A stretch of DNA of 64,000 bases, from positions 372,001 through 436,000 of the forward strand of contig JBMNVR010000001.1 in NCBI GenBank assembly GCA_050946935.1, read 5' to 3'. The notes beneath the pieces were generated by a model. The model did no database searches and was not told the DNA's origin. It worked only from the letters and a program-made list of their open reading frames with translations. Origin of the DNA: UQRS01 sp050946935 (GTDB taxonomy: Bacteria; Bacillota; Clostridia; Oscillospirales; Acutalibacteraceae). A program made the translations under genes and the position numbers. Below, in pieces: positions 1 through 8,016 of the stretch (position 1 is its first letter; every line of letters begins with the position of its first letter).

Positions 1-2876
1 CTGACCAGAAGATCAGAGCCGTTGCGCTCCAGCAGGAAGCGGTAGCCCCAGAAGCCGTAACTGAAGAGGTCGGTTGTCCCCTCGAAGGAGTCGATGTTGA
101 CCCACATGGAGATGGTCGCGCCCTCCTCGGAATACAGCAGGGGATCATATTCATCCTGCGCCCAGCGCAGCATCGAGGCTTTGGACTTGGTGCTGACGAA
201 GGAAGCGGCCTTGGCGCTGTCCTTGCCGCCGTCGACGATCGAAACCGAGCTGCCGACGATGGGGGTGATCCGGCCGGCGACGTCGTTTGCCGTGCCGTCC
301 TCAAAATCGATGGAAACCAGCTTGCCGCCGTTGTTCGCCGCGGCTTGCAGGACGCTTTCCTTTTCCGTGACCACTGTGGGGTCAAAGGCCTCTAAAACCT
401 CCTCTGCGGAGAAGGCGCGGTTGTAAAGCGCAAAGCTGTCCATCGCACCGCTCGGATCGGGATCCGCCGTCCATTCGTTGCCGCTGCCCACCGTGAAGAT
501 ATAGGGATAGGTCGCGCCGTTCGCCGTTTTGCAGAGAGAGGTGATGCGGGGCATGACCTTTTCCTGCACCTGGCGACCGTTGATAAAGAAGCGGCCGATA
601 TCCCCCTCCTGCACATAGGTCAGCAGGATCCACTTGCCGACAGTCGGCTTGATGTTGGCCGTGAGGGTGACCTCGCTGCCCTCGGCCTGCCGGATGCTTA
701 CAATGTAGCTGCTGCTGTTTGCCTTCAGCCGGACATAGCCGAAGGTGCCGACGTTCATGGATTTGATCATATACAGGGTTGTGTTGTTGGCCGGGGCCTC
801 ATCAAAATACACCCAGGTAGAGAGGGTCAGGTTCTCTCCGGCCGCTGCAAGCGGATCATAGGCGTCGCTTTCAAACGCAGCACCGCCGAAGTTTTTGCTG
901 CCGTCGAAATGCACGGCGGTTGTTCCGCTCTCTTTACCCGAAACAAAAGTCATGCTGTCGGTCGACGCGGCCGTGACGCGGCCGCCGGCCTCGGCCAAGG
1001 AGTTCCCTTCGAAATCAAAGCCGGCCAGAAGGCTGCTGTTTGCCGCCGTGTAGGCTTTGCAATACGCGTCAAAGGCGTTTTTCATCACGCCGGCGTTGGT
1101 AACCGCCTTTTTCTCCATCGGGTTCAGCGCGGCATAGGCCGTCCGGGCCGTCTGGATCCGCTCGATGCAGCCGGTCTCCAGAGAGACATTGCCGATCGCC
1201 TCAATTTTCGCGATGACATCGGCTACCCTGGCGGCGTCGACACTCTCCGTGCCGTTTACGAAGTTGGTCAGATAGTCATAGGCGATCGGGGTCATCCAGC
1301 GGTATCCGGCTTCGTTCGGGTGAACCGCGTCGGACATATAACTGCTGTCCGGCGTGCCGAGGGCATAAAAATCGAGAATACCGATGTCCCATTTCTCCTG
1401 CACCTCGAACAGGGCCTTGTACATGGCGTAGTAGTTGCTGTTGCTGTATTTTGGGTTGGTCCAGAAAATCACGTCGCAGCCCCAGGTTTCATACGCATAG
1501 GCGGTAATGTATTCTATCGCGCCGATGATGGTGGAGGTATCCTGATCCTCCGCCTTGAAACTGTCGCTGAGAGCGCCGAGCGGCTTGTTCTGCCCGGCGT
1601 CGTTGGTCGAGAGCTGGACGATCAGCTTGTCGACCGGAGCGTTTTCGCTGATCTGTGCCTTCATACGGGCGACATAGCTGGAGGAGCCGTTGTCGACCAG
1701 CGTCGTGCCGGAAACAGCCTTTTTGTTGACTGTAATGCCGTAATCGTCCCGCAGGAAATCGGCGTAGCTGTTGCCGTAGTTGTTGCTGCCATAGGTGACC
1801 GACGAGCCGAGGAAGTAGTAAACCGGGCTGTCATCGGTGTGAACGGTGAGGGTTGTGTTAGCGGTAAACTGACTGAGGTCGTCCGCGGTCAGCAAGACCT
1901 TCTCTCCGTTTTTATAGACCGTATAGCTTTCCTGCACCCGGCCCATTTTGCGCAGAATGTTCCCCTCCCGGTCGAGGATATAAGCGGCGATGGGAGTCTC
2001 GGCCTCGTCCAGCAGGGTGACGTAATGCTCCGATTTGGCCAACACGACCTTCATGCCGTCACCGTTTTGAGAAAGGCTGTAGCCGGAGGCATATGTATAT
2101 GTGCCGCCCCGTTGGTAGATCGCATTGCCCGGCGTGTTGCCACGGAAGGCGCCGCCTGATACGGTCACAGTGCCGTCGTTGCGGAGGGCATAGCCGCCGC
2201 CGCTTGTCCGGACGTCTCCATAGAAAACGCCGCCGGTGATCGAGGTGATTGTACCGCTCGATCCATTGTTGATCGCCATGGCGTTGTTGCCGTTTTTGTT
2301 GAAGGCGGTGATGCCGCCGAAGATATAGCCATCCGAAATCAGGTCGATGGTGCCGCCCTGGTTCGAGATGCCGTAGGCGTAGTTGGAGCCGGGCGTGTAG
2401 GCCAGAATCTCTCCCCCGGAGATTTCGGTGATCCGGCCGGCATTGTAAATACCCATCGCCACGCCGGAGGTGGTGGTGACGACCTCGATCGTGCCGGCCT
2501 CCATCTTCAGCACAGCGCCGCTGTTGTTGCGGATGCCGGCTGTGTCTCCGGTCTCGGCGGTGCGCTCGATCCTGCCGCCGCCTACCGTGTCGGTCAGGGT
2601 GAGGTCGCCGTTGTTGGTAATCACGTCGGCCGTTGCGCTGGTCAGGGTGTATCCATGGAGATCCAGCGTGATCTTCGTCCCGGCGGGTATCGTGATCGCC
2701 TCGTTTGTATGATCTGAAAGAGCGATCACCTCCCCCTCACCGGCGGCCGCGATGCGGTCGGTCAGGGACGCTTCCCCCTCTGCGATCACGGCCGCAAAAG
2801 CGCTGTTGAGAAGCAACGCCAGCAGTGCGGTGAACGAGAGAAAAACACGAAGCAGATTTTTTTGTTTTTTCTTCAT
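1..2876 (-). CDS. Large secreted multidomain SGNH hydrolase with LamG domains (partial)
   Basis: The gene reads from the ATG at 2876 off the left edge, so the C-terminus is missing (about 958 residues visible). The order is: signal peptide (about 1-30); a Gly/Thr/Ile-rich right-handed beta-helix-like region (about 35-290); an SGNH/GDSL hydrolase (about 350-535) with the nucleophile block FLGSS and the Asp/His block DAVHPNEAGY; a helical linker (about 545-605, AIGNVSLE onward); a LamG/concanavalin-like domain (about 617-810); and the start of a second one (from about 830). This suggests an extracellular esterase acting on acetylated polysaccharide and held on its substrate by LamG modules. The substrate is not evident. 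The start has a good ribosome site (GGAGGG) and lies behind a promoter at 2923-2952. Confidence 0.85.
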   Translation of the reverse strand, partial: MKKKQKNLLRVFLSFTALLALLLNSAFAAVIAEGEASLTDRIAAAGEGEVIALSDHTNEAITIPAGTKITLDLHGYTLTSATADVITNNGDLTLTDTVGGGRIERTAETGDTAGIRNNSGAVLKMEAGTIEVVTTTSGVAMGIYNAGRITEISGGEILAYTPGSNYAYGISNQGGTIDLISDGYIFGGITAFNKNGNNAMAINNGSSGTITSITGGVFYGDVRTSGGGYALRNDGTVTVSGGAFRGNTPGNAIYQRGGTYTYASGYSLSQNGDGMKVVLAKSEHYVTLLDEAETPIAAYILDREGNILRKMGRVQESYTVYKNGEKVLLTADDLSQFTANTTLTVHTDDSPVYYFLGSSVTYGSNNYGNSYADFLRDDYGITVNKKAVSGTTLVDNGSSSYVARMKAQISENAPVDKLIVQLSTNDAGQNKPLGALSDSFKAEDQDTSTIIGAIEYITAYAYETWGCDVIFWTNPKYSNSNYYAMYKALFEVQEKWDIGILDFYALGTPDSSYMSDAVHPNEAGYRWMTPIAYDYLTNFVNGTESVDAARVADVIAKIEAIGNVSLETGCIERIQTARTAYAALNPMEKKAVTNAGVMKNAFDAYCKAYTAANSSLLAGFDFEGNSLAEAGGRVTAASTDSMTFVSGKESGTTAVHFDGSKNFGGAAFESDAYDPLAAAGENLTLSTWVYFDEAPANNTTLYMIKSMNVGTFGYVRLKANSSSYIVSIRQAEGSEVTLTANIKPTVGKWILLTYVQEGDIGRFFINGRQVQEKVMPRITSLCKTANGATYPYIFTVGSGNEWTADPDPSGAMDSFALYNRAFSAEEVLEAFDPTVVTEKESVLQAAANNGGKLVSIDFEDGTANDVAGRITPIVGSSVSIVDGGKDSAKAASFVSTKSKASMLRWAQDEYDPLLYSEEGATISMWVNIDSFEGTTDLFSYGFWGYRFLLERNGSDLLV

Positions 2877-2922
2877 AAAAATATAACCCTCCTATATAAA
2901 AATTGTGCAAAATTCCAAAATC

Positions 2923-2952
2923 ATAATAGCACGATGACGGAGGGATTGTAAA
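2923..2952 (-). promoter_or_regulatory. Putative sigma-A promoter of the SGNH/LamG gene
   Basis: On the minus strand TTTACA (2952-2947) is followed after 18 bases by TATTAT (2928-2923), about 45 bases before the start codon. A copy of the ATTCTTATA motif seen near other secreted-protein genes here lies just upstream, at 2957-2965. Confidence 0.5.
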
Positions 2953-3020
2953 ATATATTCTTATATATGATAAGCATATTTTTTGATATATGGTAACCGG
3001 ATTGGATAATACGCTTAAAG

Positions 3021-3073
3021 GCATAACAAAACGGCGACCGTGCCAGACCGGCCCGATCACCGTTTTGTTATGC
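3021..3073 (-). terminator. Inverted repeat, probable terminator after the VanZ gene
   Basis: A perfect 14-bp stem (3021-3034 with 3060-3073) encloses a 25-base GC-rich loop. It lies 35 bases beyond the VanZ stop codon. The U-tract on the minus strand is weak (CTTTAAG), so it may instead protect or process the mRNA end. Confidence 0.5.
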
Positions 3074-3107
3074 GGATGCACCTGTGCCGCGCGCAGAAGG
3101 GTTTGAT

Positions 3108-3611
3108 TTATCCCGTCGTGCGGGAGGCGCTTCTCTTTTTCCGACTGAGGAGAAAAAGAACCAGAAAAATCAGCAAAGCGCCGGTCGACGCGCCGCAAAA
3201 ATCGATCAGGACATCCCGAAGTTCGCAGCTTCTTCCCGGGACGAAATACTGGTGCCACTCGTCCGACAGGGCGTAGAGGAGGCAACTGCCGGGCACCAGC
3301 AGTGTGCGCGTCCGGCAGGAAAGCGGATAGCAGCGAGAAAGCAGCGCGCTAAAGCTTCCCAGCACGAAATACAGAGACCAGTGCGCCGCTTTGCGCACCA
3401 GGGTGTTCAGGGCGGAGATCAGGCCAAGCTGCTCCGGCTCGCTCATTTCGCGAAAAGGGGGGAAGAGCGAAGCAGCCGATCGGATGAATCCCCTGCTCAT
3501 GGCGCTGGAGCTGCCTGAGGCTTGCGCCGACATGTAAAAAATCAGCCCTGCCCAGAGCAGTACGGCCGCCCAGAGCAGCCATCTGAGATAGGATGTTTGA
3601 CGGGTGTACAA
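3108..3611 (-). CDS. VanZ-family membrane protein
   Basis: This is a 167-residue integral membrane protein of the VanZ family, of which the founding member gives low-level teicoplanin resistance; most relatives have no known role. It opens with a membrane segment (about residues 9-27, ending FYMSAQ). It keeps the family features RKAAHWSLYF, DEWHQYFVPGR and DVLIDFCGASTGALL, and ends in a last helix and a basic tail. I chose the TTG at 3611 because AGGAGG sits 7 bases before it; the reading frame stays open further upstream, inside the neighbouring deacetylase gene. It lies just after that deacetylase and is probably co-transcribed, which suggests a cell-envelope role. Confidence 0.82.
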   Translation of the reverse strand: MYTRQTSYLRWLLWAAVLLWAGLIFYMSAQASGSSSAMSRGFIRSAASLFPPFREMSEPEQLGLISALNTLVRKAAHWSLYFVLGSFSALLSRCYPLSCRTRTLLVPGSCLLYALSDEWHQYFVPGRSCELRDVLIDFCGASTGALLIFLVLFLLSRKKRSASRTTG

Positions 3612-3655
3612 GCGATATTCCTCCTGCTTCCGGATGAAATCAGAGGCCGGCGCGC

Positions 3656-4786
3656 CTAATTGTTGATTCCCTGATGAAAGCCCCTTGCGCTGGGGGAGAG
3701 GCCTTCGAATACATACCCCTGCGTGCTGAGGTATTCGATCATTTCGGGCAGGGCGTCTACCGTGGTGCTTTTGGCGGCCGCGTCGTGACAAAGGACGCAG
3801 ATATCCCCATACCTGCTGTAATCCAGCGCCTTGATATGTCCGACCAGCTTGTCGGCCGGGATGTTGTTGCCGCTTGCGTCGCCCGAGTCAACGTTCCAGT
3901 CAAAGTAGAAATAGCCGCGCTCTTCCACCATCCGGGACAGCTCGGTCATAATCCCCTCGCAGTAGTTTTTGCTGACCGTGTTGCTGCTGCCGCCCGGGAA
4001 ACGCATCAGGACGGTTTTTTCACCCGTGATGGCTTCGACCCGGGCGCGGATGGCTTCAAGATCGGCAAAGAAGGCGTCGGTGCCGGAATAAATCTGCTTA
4101 TAGCTGTGGGTGTTGGAGTGAAGCGCAACCGCGTGGCCTTCGTCATGGATGTTTTTGACATAATCCAACTTTCCCGCCCCGATGACGAAAAAGGTTGCTT
4201 TGGCGTTGTAACGCCGCAGAATCTCCAGAATTTTCAGCGTGTTTTCCGACGGCCCGTCGTCAAAGGTAAGGTAGCAGACTTTCTTGGCCGGCTGTTTGGT
4301 GTCGGGAGAACCGCCCGCCGTCTCGGCAGAGGTGGGCGATTCCTTTTTCTTGTGCTCGGATCGCAGGGTGTTCAGCTCCTCCCGCAGGCCGGTCAGCCTG
4401 GTGACCATGCCGGCCGCCGCGGCTTCATAGGAGGAAATAACCTCTTCGTAATTGGAGTCGTCTGCGGCCAGTGCCGGCAGGGTCACCTCCCCGAATATAT
4501 TTTGATAGGTGTCCAGCCGGCTTTTCGTTTCCTCCACATCGTTTTGCAGGGAGGTAACCTTAGCCGAGAGCTGCTCGGCTGTTTGAGACAAACGTCGGCA
4601 CTGCCAGCCGAAAAAGCCGCCCGCCGCGACGGCCGCGACCAAAAGCAGGGACAGCAACGCTGTGGCTGTTTTGTTCTTCTTGCCCTTTTGGGGTTGGTGC
4701 GGCCGCTCGGAAAGGGGGAGCGGCCGGTCGGGCTCCCTTTCCGGGAGATTTTGGTTCAGATCTTCATGCTGCATATGTTTTTTCAT
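3656..4786 (-). CDS. Membrane-anchored NodB-type polysaccharide (peptidoglycan) deacetylase
   Basis: A 376-residue protein with a basic cytoplasmic start, one membrane helix (about 38-57), a coiled coil (about 65-145) and a Lys/Ser/Thr-rich linker, then a C-terminal NodB deacetylase domain (about 168-365). All catalytic motifs are present: TFDDGPS (general base and metal Asp), HSNTH (metal histidines), RFPGGSSN, DWNVDSGD and LCHDA. Such enzymes remove N-acetyl groups from peptidoglycan or related glycans, commonly giving lysozyme resistance. The exact substrate cannot be read here. A second Met at 4774 fits the GAGGGG ribosome site slightly better than 4786. It lies upstream of the VanZ gene on the same strand. 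Confidence 0.88.
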   Translation of the reverse strand: MKKHMQHEDLNQNLPEREPDRPLPLSERPHQPQKGKKNKTATALLSLLLVAAVAAGGFFGWQCRRLSQTAEQLSAKVTSLQNDVEETKSRLDTYQNIFGEVTLPALAADDSNYEEVISSYEAAAAGMVTRLTGLREELNTLRSEHKKKESPTSAETAGGSPDTKQPAKKVCYLTFDDGPSENTLKILEILRRYNAKATFFVIGAGKLDYVKNIHDEGHAVALHSNTHSYKQIYSGTDAFFADLEAIRARVEAITGEKTVLMRFPGGSSNTVSKNYCEGIMTELSRMVEERGYFYFDWNVDSGDASGNNIPADKLVGHIKALDYSRYGDICVLCHDAAAKSTTVDALPEMIEYLSTQGYVFEGLSPSARGFHQGINN

Positions 4787-4862
4787 CCCCTCTGAAAATG
4801 CGTTTGCGGTTTTTTATATGCGATGCCGCGTGTTTTGCGGCCCTTGTTCCAGACTGGCCGGA

Positions 4863-5756
4863 TCAGGCCAGTGCCGAGAGCAGTGTGTCCAAATCAGACC
4901 GGAGGGTGGAAAGAAAGCTGTCGGCCGTCATTTCGCCCGTAACGATCGGATCCAGCGTGTATACAGGAACACCGGTCTCTCTTGAAATGGCCTGCGCGGT
5001 GTCGTCAGGATACTGCGGCTCGGTGAAGATGGCGTTGCACGCGCCGGTTTTCACCGTATCGATCAGTTCGCTCAGGGTTTGCGGATCAGGGGCGGTGCCC
5101 GGCTCGGTTTCGATGACCGCCTCTACCTCCAGACCGAACTCGTCGGCGAGATATTCAAAAGCCTCATGAAAGGTGATGATTCTGCGCTGTTGCAGGGCGG
5201 CGAACCGATCAATATACGCCGCGTGTATGTCCGCCGCTTCTTCTTGAAACCGGGCAAGATTCTCTTCAAACACGTTGGCGTTTTCGGGACTGGCGGCCGA
5301 GAGGGCGGCGCATATGTTTTTCGCCATCACGGCGGCGTTTTCGGTCGAGAGCCAGATGTGGGGATTCACGATTCCTCCATCTTCCTCCAGCAGCGCCGTG
5401 CCGGCGGAGGAATCCGCGATGGTCAGATTTTTGTATTGGGCCGTGATTTTGTCGAGGAAGGAGCCTTCCATCCCGGCGCCGCCGATGATGTACAGGTCGG
5501 CCTTCTCCACCCGACGCATATCGTCGGCCGTAATCTGGTAATCATGCAGGCAGCCGGTGCTGTTGGCCGCCATGCAGGACACCGACAAATCCTCTGCTCC
5601 GTCGGCAATGGTCAGGGTTAAAGCATATACCGGCGCGAAGGAGGCGACGACCTCCAGCTTGCCGGATTCAGCCGCCTCGGGTGCCTTGCAGCCCGCCAGC
5701 AGCAGGCCGATCAGGCAGCAGGCGAGAAAGCATCTCAGTTCTTTTGCAAATTTCAT
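4863..5756 (-). CDS. Zinc/manganese ABC transporter substrate-binding lipoprotein (ZnuA/AdcA type)
   Basis: A 297-residue cluster A-I metal-binding receptor. Residues 1-20 form a lipoprotein signal ending LLLAGC, so the mature protein is lipid-anchored outside the membrane. The metal-binding histidines fall in CLHDYQIT, NPHIWLS and TFHEAFEYLADEFGL, and the acidic ligand region is IFTEPQYPDD with TLDPI. The His-rich loop found in many ZnuA proteins is absent, which leaves zinc versus manganese open. No permease or ATPase gene lies beside it, so its partners must be elsewhere. The ATG at 5756 starts directly at the signal peptide; AGGAAGG is 14 bases upstream, rather far. Confidence 0.87.
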   Translation of the reverse strand: MKFAKELRCFLACCLIGLLLAGCKAPEAAESGKLEVVASFAPVYALTLTIADGAEDLSVSCMAANSTGCLHDYQITADDMRRVEKADLYIIGGAGMEGSFLDKITAQYKNLTIADSSAGTALLEEDGGIVNPHIWLSTENAAVMAKNICAALSAASPENANVFEENLARFQEEAADIHAAYIDRFAALQQRRIITFHEAFEYLADEFGLEVEAVIETEPGTAPDPQTLSELIDTVKTGACNAIFTEPQYPDDTAQAISRETGVPVYTLDPIVTGEMTADSFLSTLRSDLDTLLSALA

Positions 5757-6113
5757 GTGTGGTGACCATACCTTCCTTTTGAATTGCTGTGCGCGGATGA
5801 ATCGGGAGGTCGCAACGGGGTGGAATCGTCCCCTCTGCGTTTCGCATCGGGGAGGAGACCGTCGACCGGATTGGCCAAAATATACTGCGACAATCGGCGC
5901 ACGGCGATACAATCTCAATTTATTATAACCTTTATAGATTATAAAATAAAGTAAAAATTCACTTTTCATTTAAAATGGATCGTGGTATACTGTTTTTGGA
6001 AAAGGATTGCTTGCGCTTTGACGGCTATCCGGCCGCCAAAAGGGTATTTTAATAGCAAGCGTTGTTTTTCATCCGGCCTTTGCCGGAAATTTCAAAACAA
6101 AGGATGGTTTCAA
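5757..6113. other. Divergent intergenic region (metal lipoprotein / DUF1858)
   Basis: No gene is visible. The centre (5915-5975) is AT-rich with two TATAAT-like hexamers on the minus strand, likely the promoter of the metal-binding lipoprotein. On the plus strand TTTTCA (5963-5968), 17 bases, then TATACT (5986-5991) could drive the DUF1858 gene. The resulting leader contains a compact hairpin (6072-6087, 6-bp stem, CTTT loop). No clear Zur/Fur box could be recognised by eye. Confidence 0.4.
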
Positions 6114-6314
6114 ATGAAAATCACAAAAGATATGCTGATCGGCGACGTGCTGGATCAGAACACCGATGCCGCGCAGTTTTTTCTCGAGATGGGGATGCAC
6201 TGTCTGGGTTGTCCCGCTTCACGGGGGGAGAGCATTGAGCAGGCGTGCGCGGTGCACGGCGCCGATGTTGACGCTCTTCTGGACAAGCTGAACGCCTTTT
6301 TCGCAAAGGCATAA
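6114..6314 (+). CDS. DUF1858 small redox-disulfide domain protein
   Basis: A 66-residue protein matching the DUF1858 (hybrid-cluster-protein-associated redox disulfide) family. It starts KITKDMLIGDVLDQ and holds the CLGC pair in MGMHCLGCPASRGES, followed by EQAC. The family is widespread in anaerobes and thought to act in redox or iron-sulfur contexts; no reaction is established. I chose the ATG at 6114 because the family begins there and AAAGGATGG precedes it. trmK starts 6 bases after its stop, so the two are probably one transcript. Confidence 0.85.
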   Translation: MKITKDMLIGDVLDQNTDAAQFFLEMGMHCLGCPASRGESIEQACAVHGADVDALLDKLNAFFAKA

Positions 6315-6320
6315 GGCGCC

Positions 6321-7067
6321 ATGCCTGAGCTGAGTCGCCGGCTGTCGGCCATTCTCTCTCTGATCCCCGAGGGGGCGCGGGTGGCCGACATCGGCACCGA
6401 CCATGCCTATTTACCCATTGCCCTCGCCGTGTCGGGGCGGGCAAAACGGGTGATTGCCTGTGATATTCACAAGGGGCCGCTTGCGGTGGCCCGGAAGAAT
6501 CTGGCCGTCAGCGGGGCCGTGGGTGTGGAACTCCGGCTCGGCGACGGCCTTTCTCCGGTTGCGGAGGGGGAGGTCGACACCGTCGTCATCGCCGGAATGG
6601 GCGGGGAGGTGATCGCCTCTATCCTCGGGGCGGCCGATTGGGTGAAAAGCCGACGGCCTTTGCTGCTGCTGCAGCCTATGTCCTCAGCCGAGGAGCTGCG
6701 GCGATTTTTGTCGGACGGCGGCTTCTCGATCCGGAGCGAGCGGGCGGTGGAGGATGCCGGTCGGGTCTATGCCGTGATTGCCGCCGTATATACGGGGGAG
6801 CGGGGCGCCTACTCTGAGCCGGAGGAATATATCGGTCATCTGCGCGGCCGGGATGCGGCCGAACGGCGGTACATCGCCTGGCAGCACCGTCGTTTGCTCA
6901 AAGAGGCGGCGGAGCTTGAACATATTCCCCGCCGGGCACAAGCGTATGCCCGCGCGGCGCGCTGCGCCGCCTGGATCGGCCGGGTGCGGGATGCATTCGG
7001 CGGAGCGGAAGAAGCCGGCCTTTCCGGAGATGCTGTGAAAACAGAAGACGGTTTCCGGCAGGGCTGA
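6321..7067 (+). CDS. trmK: tRNA (adenine(22)-N1)-methyltransferase
   Basis: A 248-residue class I SAM-dependent methyltransferase of the TrmK/YqfN family, which methylates A22 in the tRNA D-loop. The SAM-binding motif I reads VADIGTDHAYLPIAL, followed by ACDIHKGPL (acidic loop after beta 2) and VIAGMGGEVI, a signature of this family; LLLQPM follows. The C-terminal helical part (about 165-225) matches the family's coiled extension. It is followed by a Nif3-like gene, as in many Firmicutes (yqfN-yqfO in Bacillus). Length is typical. Confidence 0.92.
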   Translation: MPELSRRLSAILSLIPEGARVADIGTDHAYLPIALAVSGRAKRVIACDIHKGPLAVARKNLAVSGAVGVELRLGDGLSPVAEGEVDTVVIAGMGGEVIASILGAADWVKSRRPLLLLQPMSSAEELRRFLSDGGFSIRSERAVEDAGRVYAVIAAVYTGERGAYSEPEEYIGHLRGRDAAERRYIAWQHRRLLKEAAELEHIPRRAQAYARAARCAAWIGRVRDAFGGAEEAGLSGDAVKTEDGFRQG

Positions 7068-7105
7068 ACCGTTCGGGGACTGCTTTTTGTTTTTTGAAAA
7101 AAGCG

Positions 7106-7129
7106 TCCGGCCGGAGAACCGGATTTTTT
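7106..7129 (+). terminator. Small hairpin with T-run after trmK
   Basis: A 5-bp GC stem (TCCGG/CCGGA, 7106-7110 with 7119-7123) is followed by six T. It may act as a weak terminator between trmK and the Nif3-like gene. Confidence 0.45.
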
Positions 7130-7161
7130 GCTGTGTACTTTTATATGAGAGGATGACGTTT

Positions 7162-7926
7162 ATGCCGCAGGTGCGGGAGGTTTACACGTTTCTGGATGAA
7201 TGGGCTCCCTTTGCGACCCAGCTTGCGATGGATAACGCCGGCCTGCTGATTGGCAGCGAAACGGCAGAGGTCGTCGGGATCACCGTCTGCTTCGACATCA
7301 CGGCCGATGTTGTACGGCAGGCTGCGGCGGCCGGTCACAGCCTGCTTGTCAGCCATCATCCGGTTATTTTTCATCCCCTTCGCCGGGTGGAGGGGGAGAG
7401 CATTCCCTACCTGCTGGCGGCGGCCGGGATGTCGGCCATCTGTGCTCATACCAATCTGGACGCGGCTGAGGGCGGAGTCAACGACGTTTTGGCCGCCGCT
7501 TTGGATCTGCGGGAGGTATTTCCTCTCCCCGGGGAGGATGGCGCGCCGCCGATGGCCCGCATCGGACGGCTTTCCCGCCCGATGCCGGCGGCCGGGTTCG
7601 CCGCCTATGTTAAAGAAAAGCTCGGCTGCGGCGGGGTTCGCTATACCGATATTCCGAGGGAGATTCAGCGGGTCGCCGTCCTCGGCGGCAGCGGCGCGGA
7701 TATGCTGCAGACTGCTGCGGCGGCCGGCGCCGATGCTCTCGTCACGGGGGAGGCGCGGCATCATGAGCTGCTGCTGGCAAGAACGCTGGGCGTCTCCCTG
7801 ATTGACGGGGGGCATTTCTGCACAGAACAGAAAATCGTGGCCGAACTGTGCGCCCGATTGTCGGCCGCCTTTCCCGGCCTGCCGGTTGCCGCGGCGCAGG
7901 AAGCTGAACCGGCGAAATATATTTGA
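7162..7926 (+). CDS. Nif3-like dinuclear metal centre hexameric protein
   Basis: A 254-residue Nif3/YqfO (GTP cyclohydrolase I type 2-like) protein. Metal-binding features are visible: the HHPVIFHPLR segment, CAHTNLDAAEGGVND, and the C-terminal VTGEARHHELL and DGGHFCTEQ. It lacks the CutA-like insertion that makes Bacillus YqfO about 370 residues, so it is the short form. The family forms toroidal hexamers; its cellular function is not settled. The ATG at 7162 has GAGAGG 9 bases upstream; the Met three codons earlier (7153) is too close to that site. It always tends to follow trmK. Confidence 0.88.
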   Translation: MPQVREVYTFLDEWAPFATQLAMDNAGLLIGSETAEVVGITVCFDITADVVRQAAAAGHSLLVSHHPVIFHPLRRVEGESIPYLLAAAGMSAICAHTNLDAAEGGVNDVLAAALDLREVFPLPGEDGAPPMARIGRLSRPMPAAGFAAYVKEKLGCGGVRYTDIPREIQRVAVLGGSGADMLQTAAAAGADALVTGEARHHELLLARTLGVSLIDGGHFCTEQKIVAELCARLSAAFPGLPVAAAQEAEPAKYI

Positions 7927-8016
7927 ATTTGTTTGCTCCGCGGCTGAATGAGGGGCGGGTTTGTCCCATACTTGCTCCGGCCGGCAATGGGAATAAGGAT
8001 AAAGGATGGATGCGTT

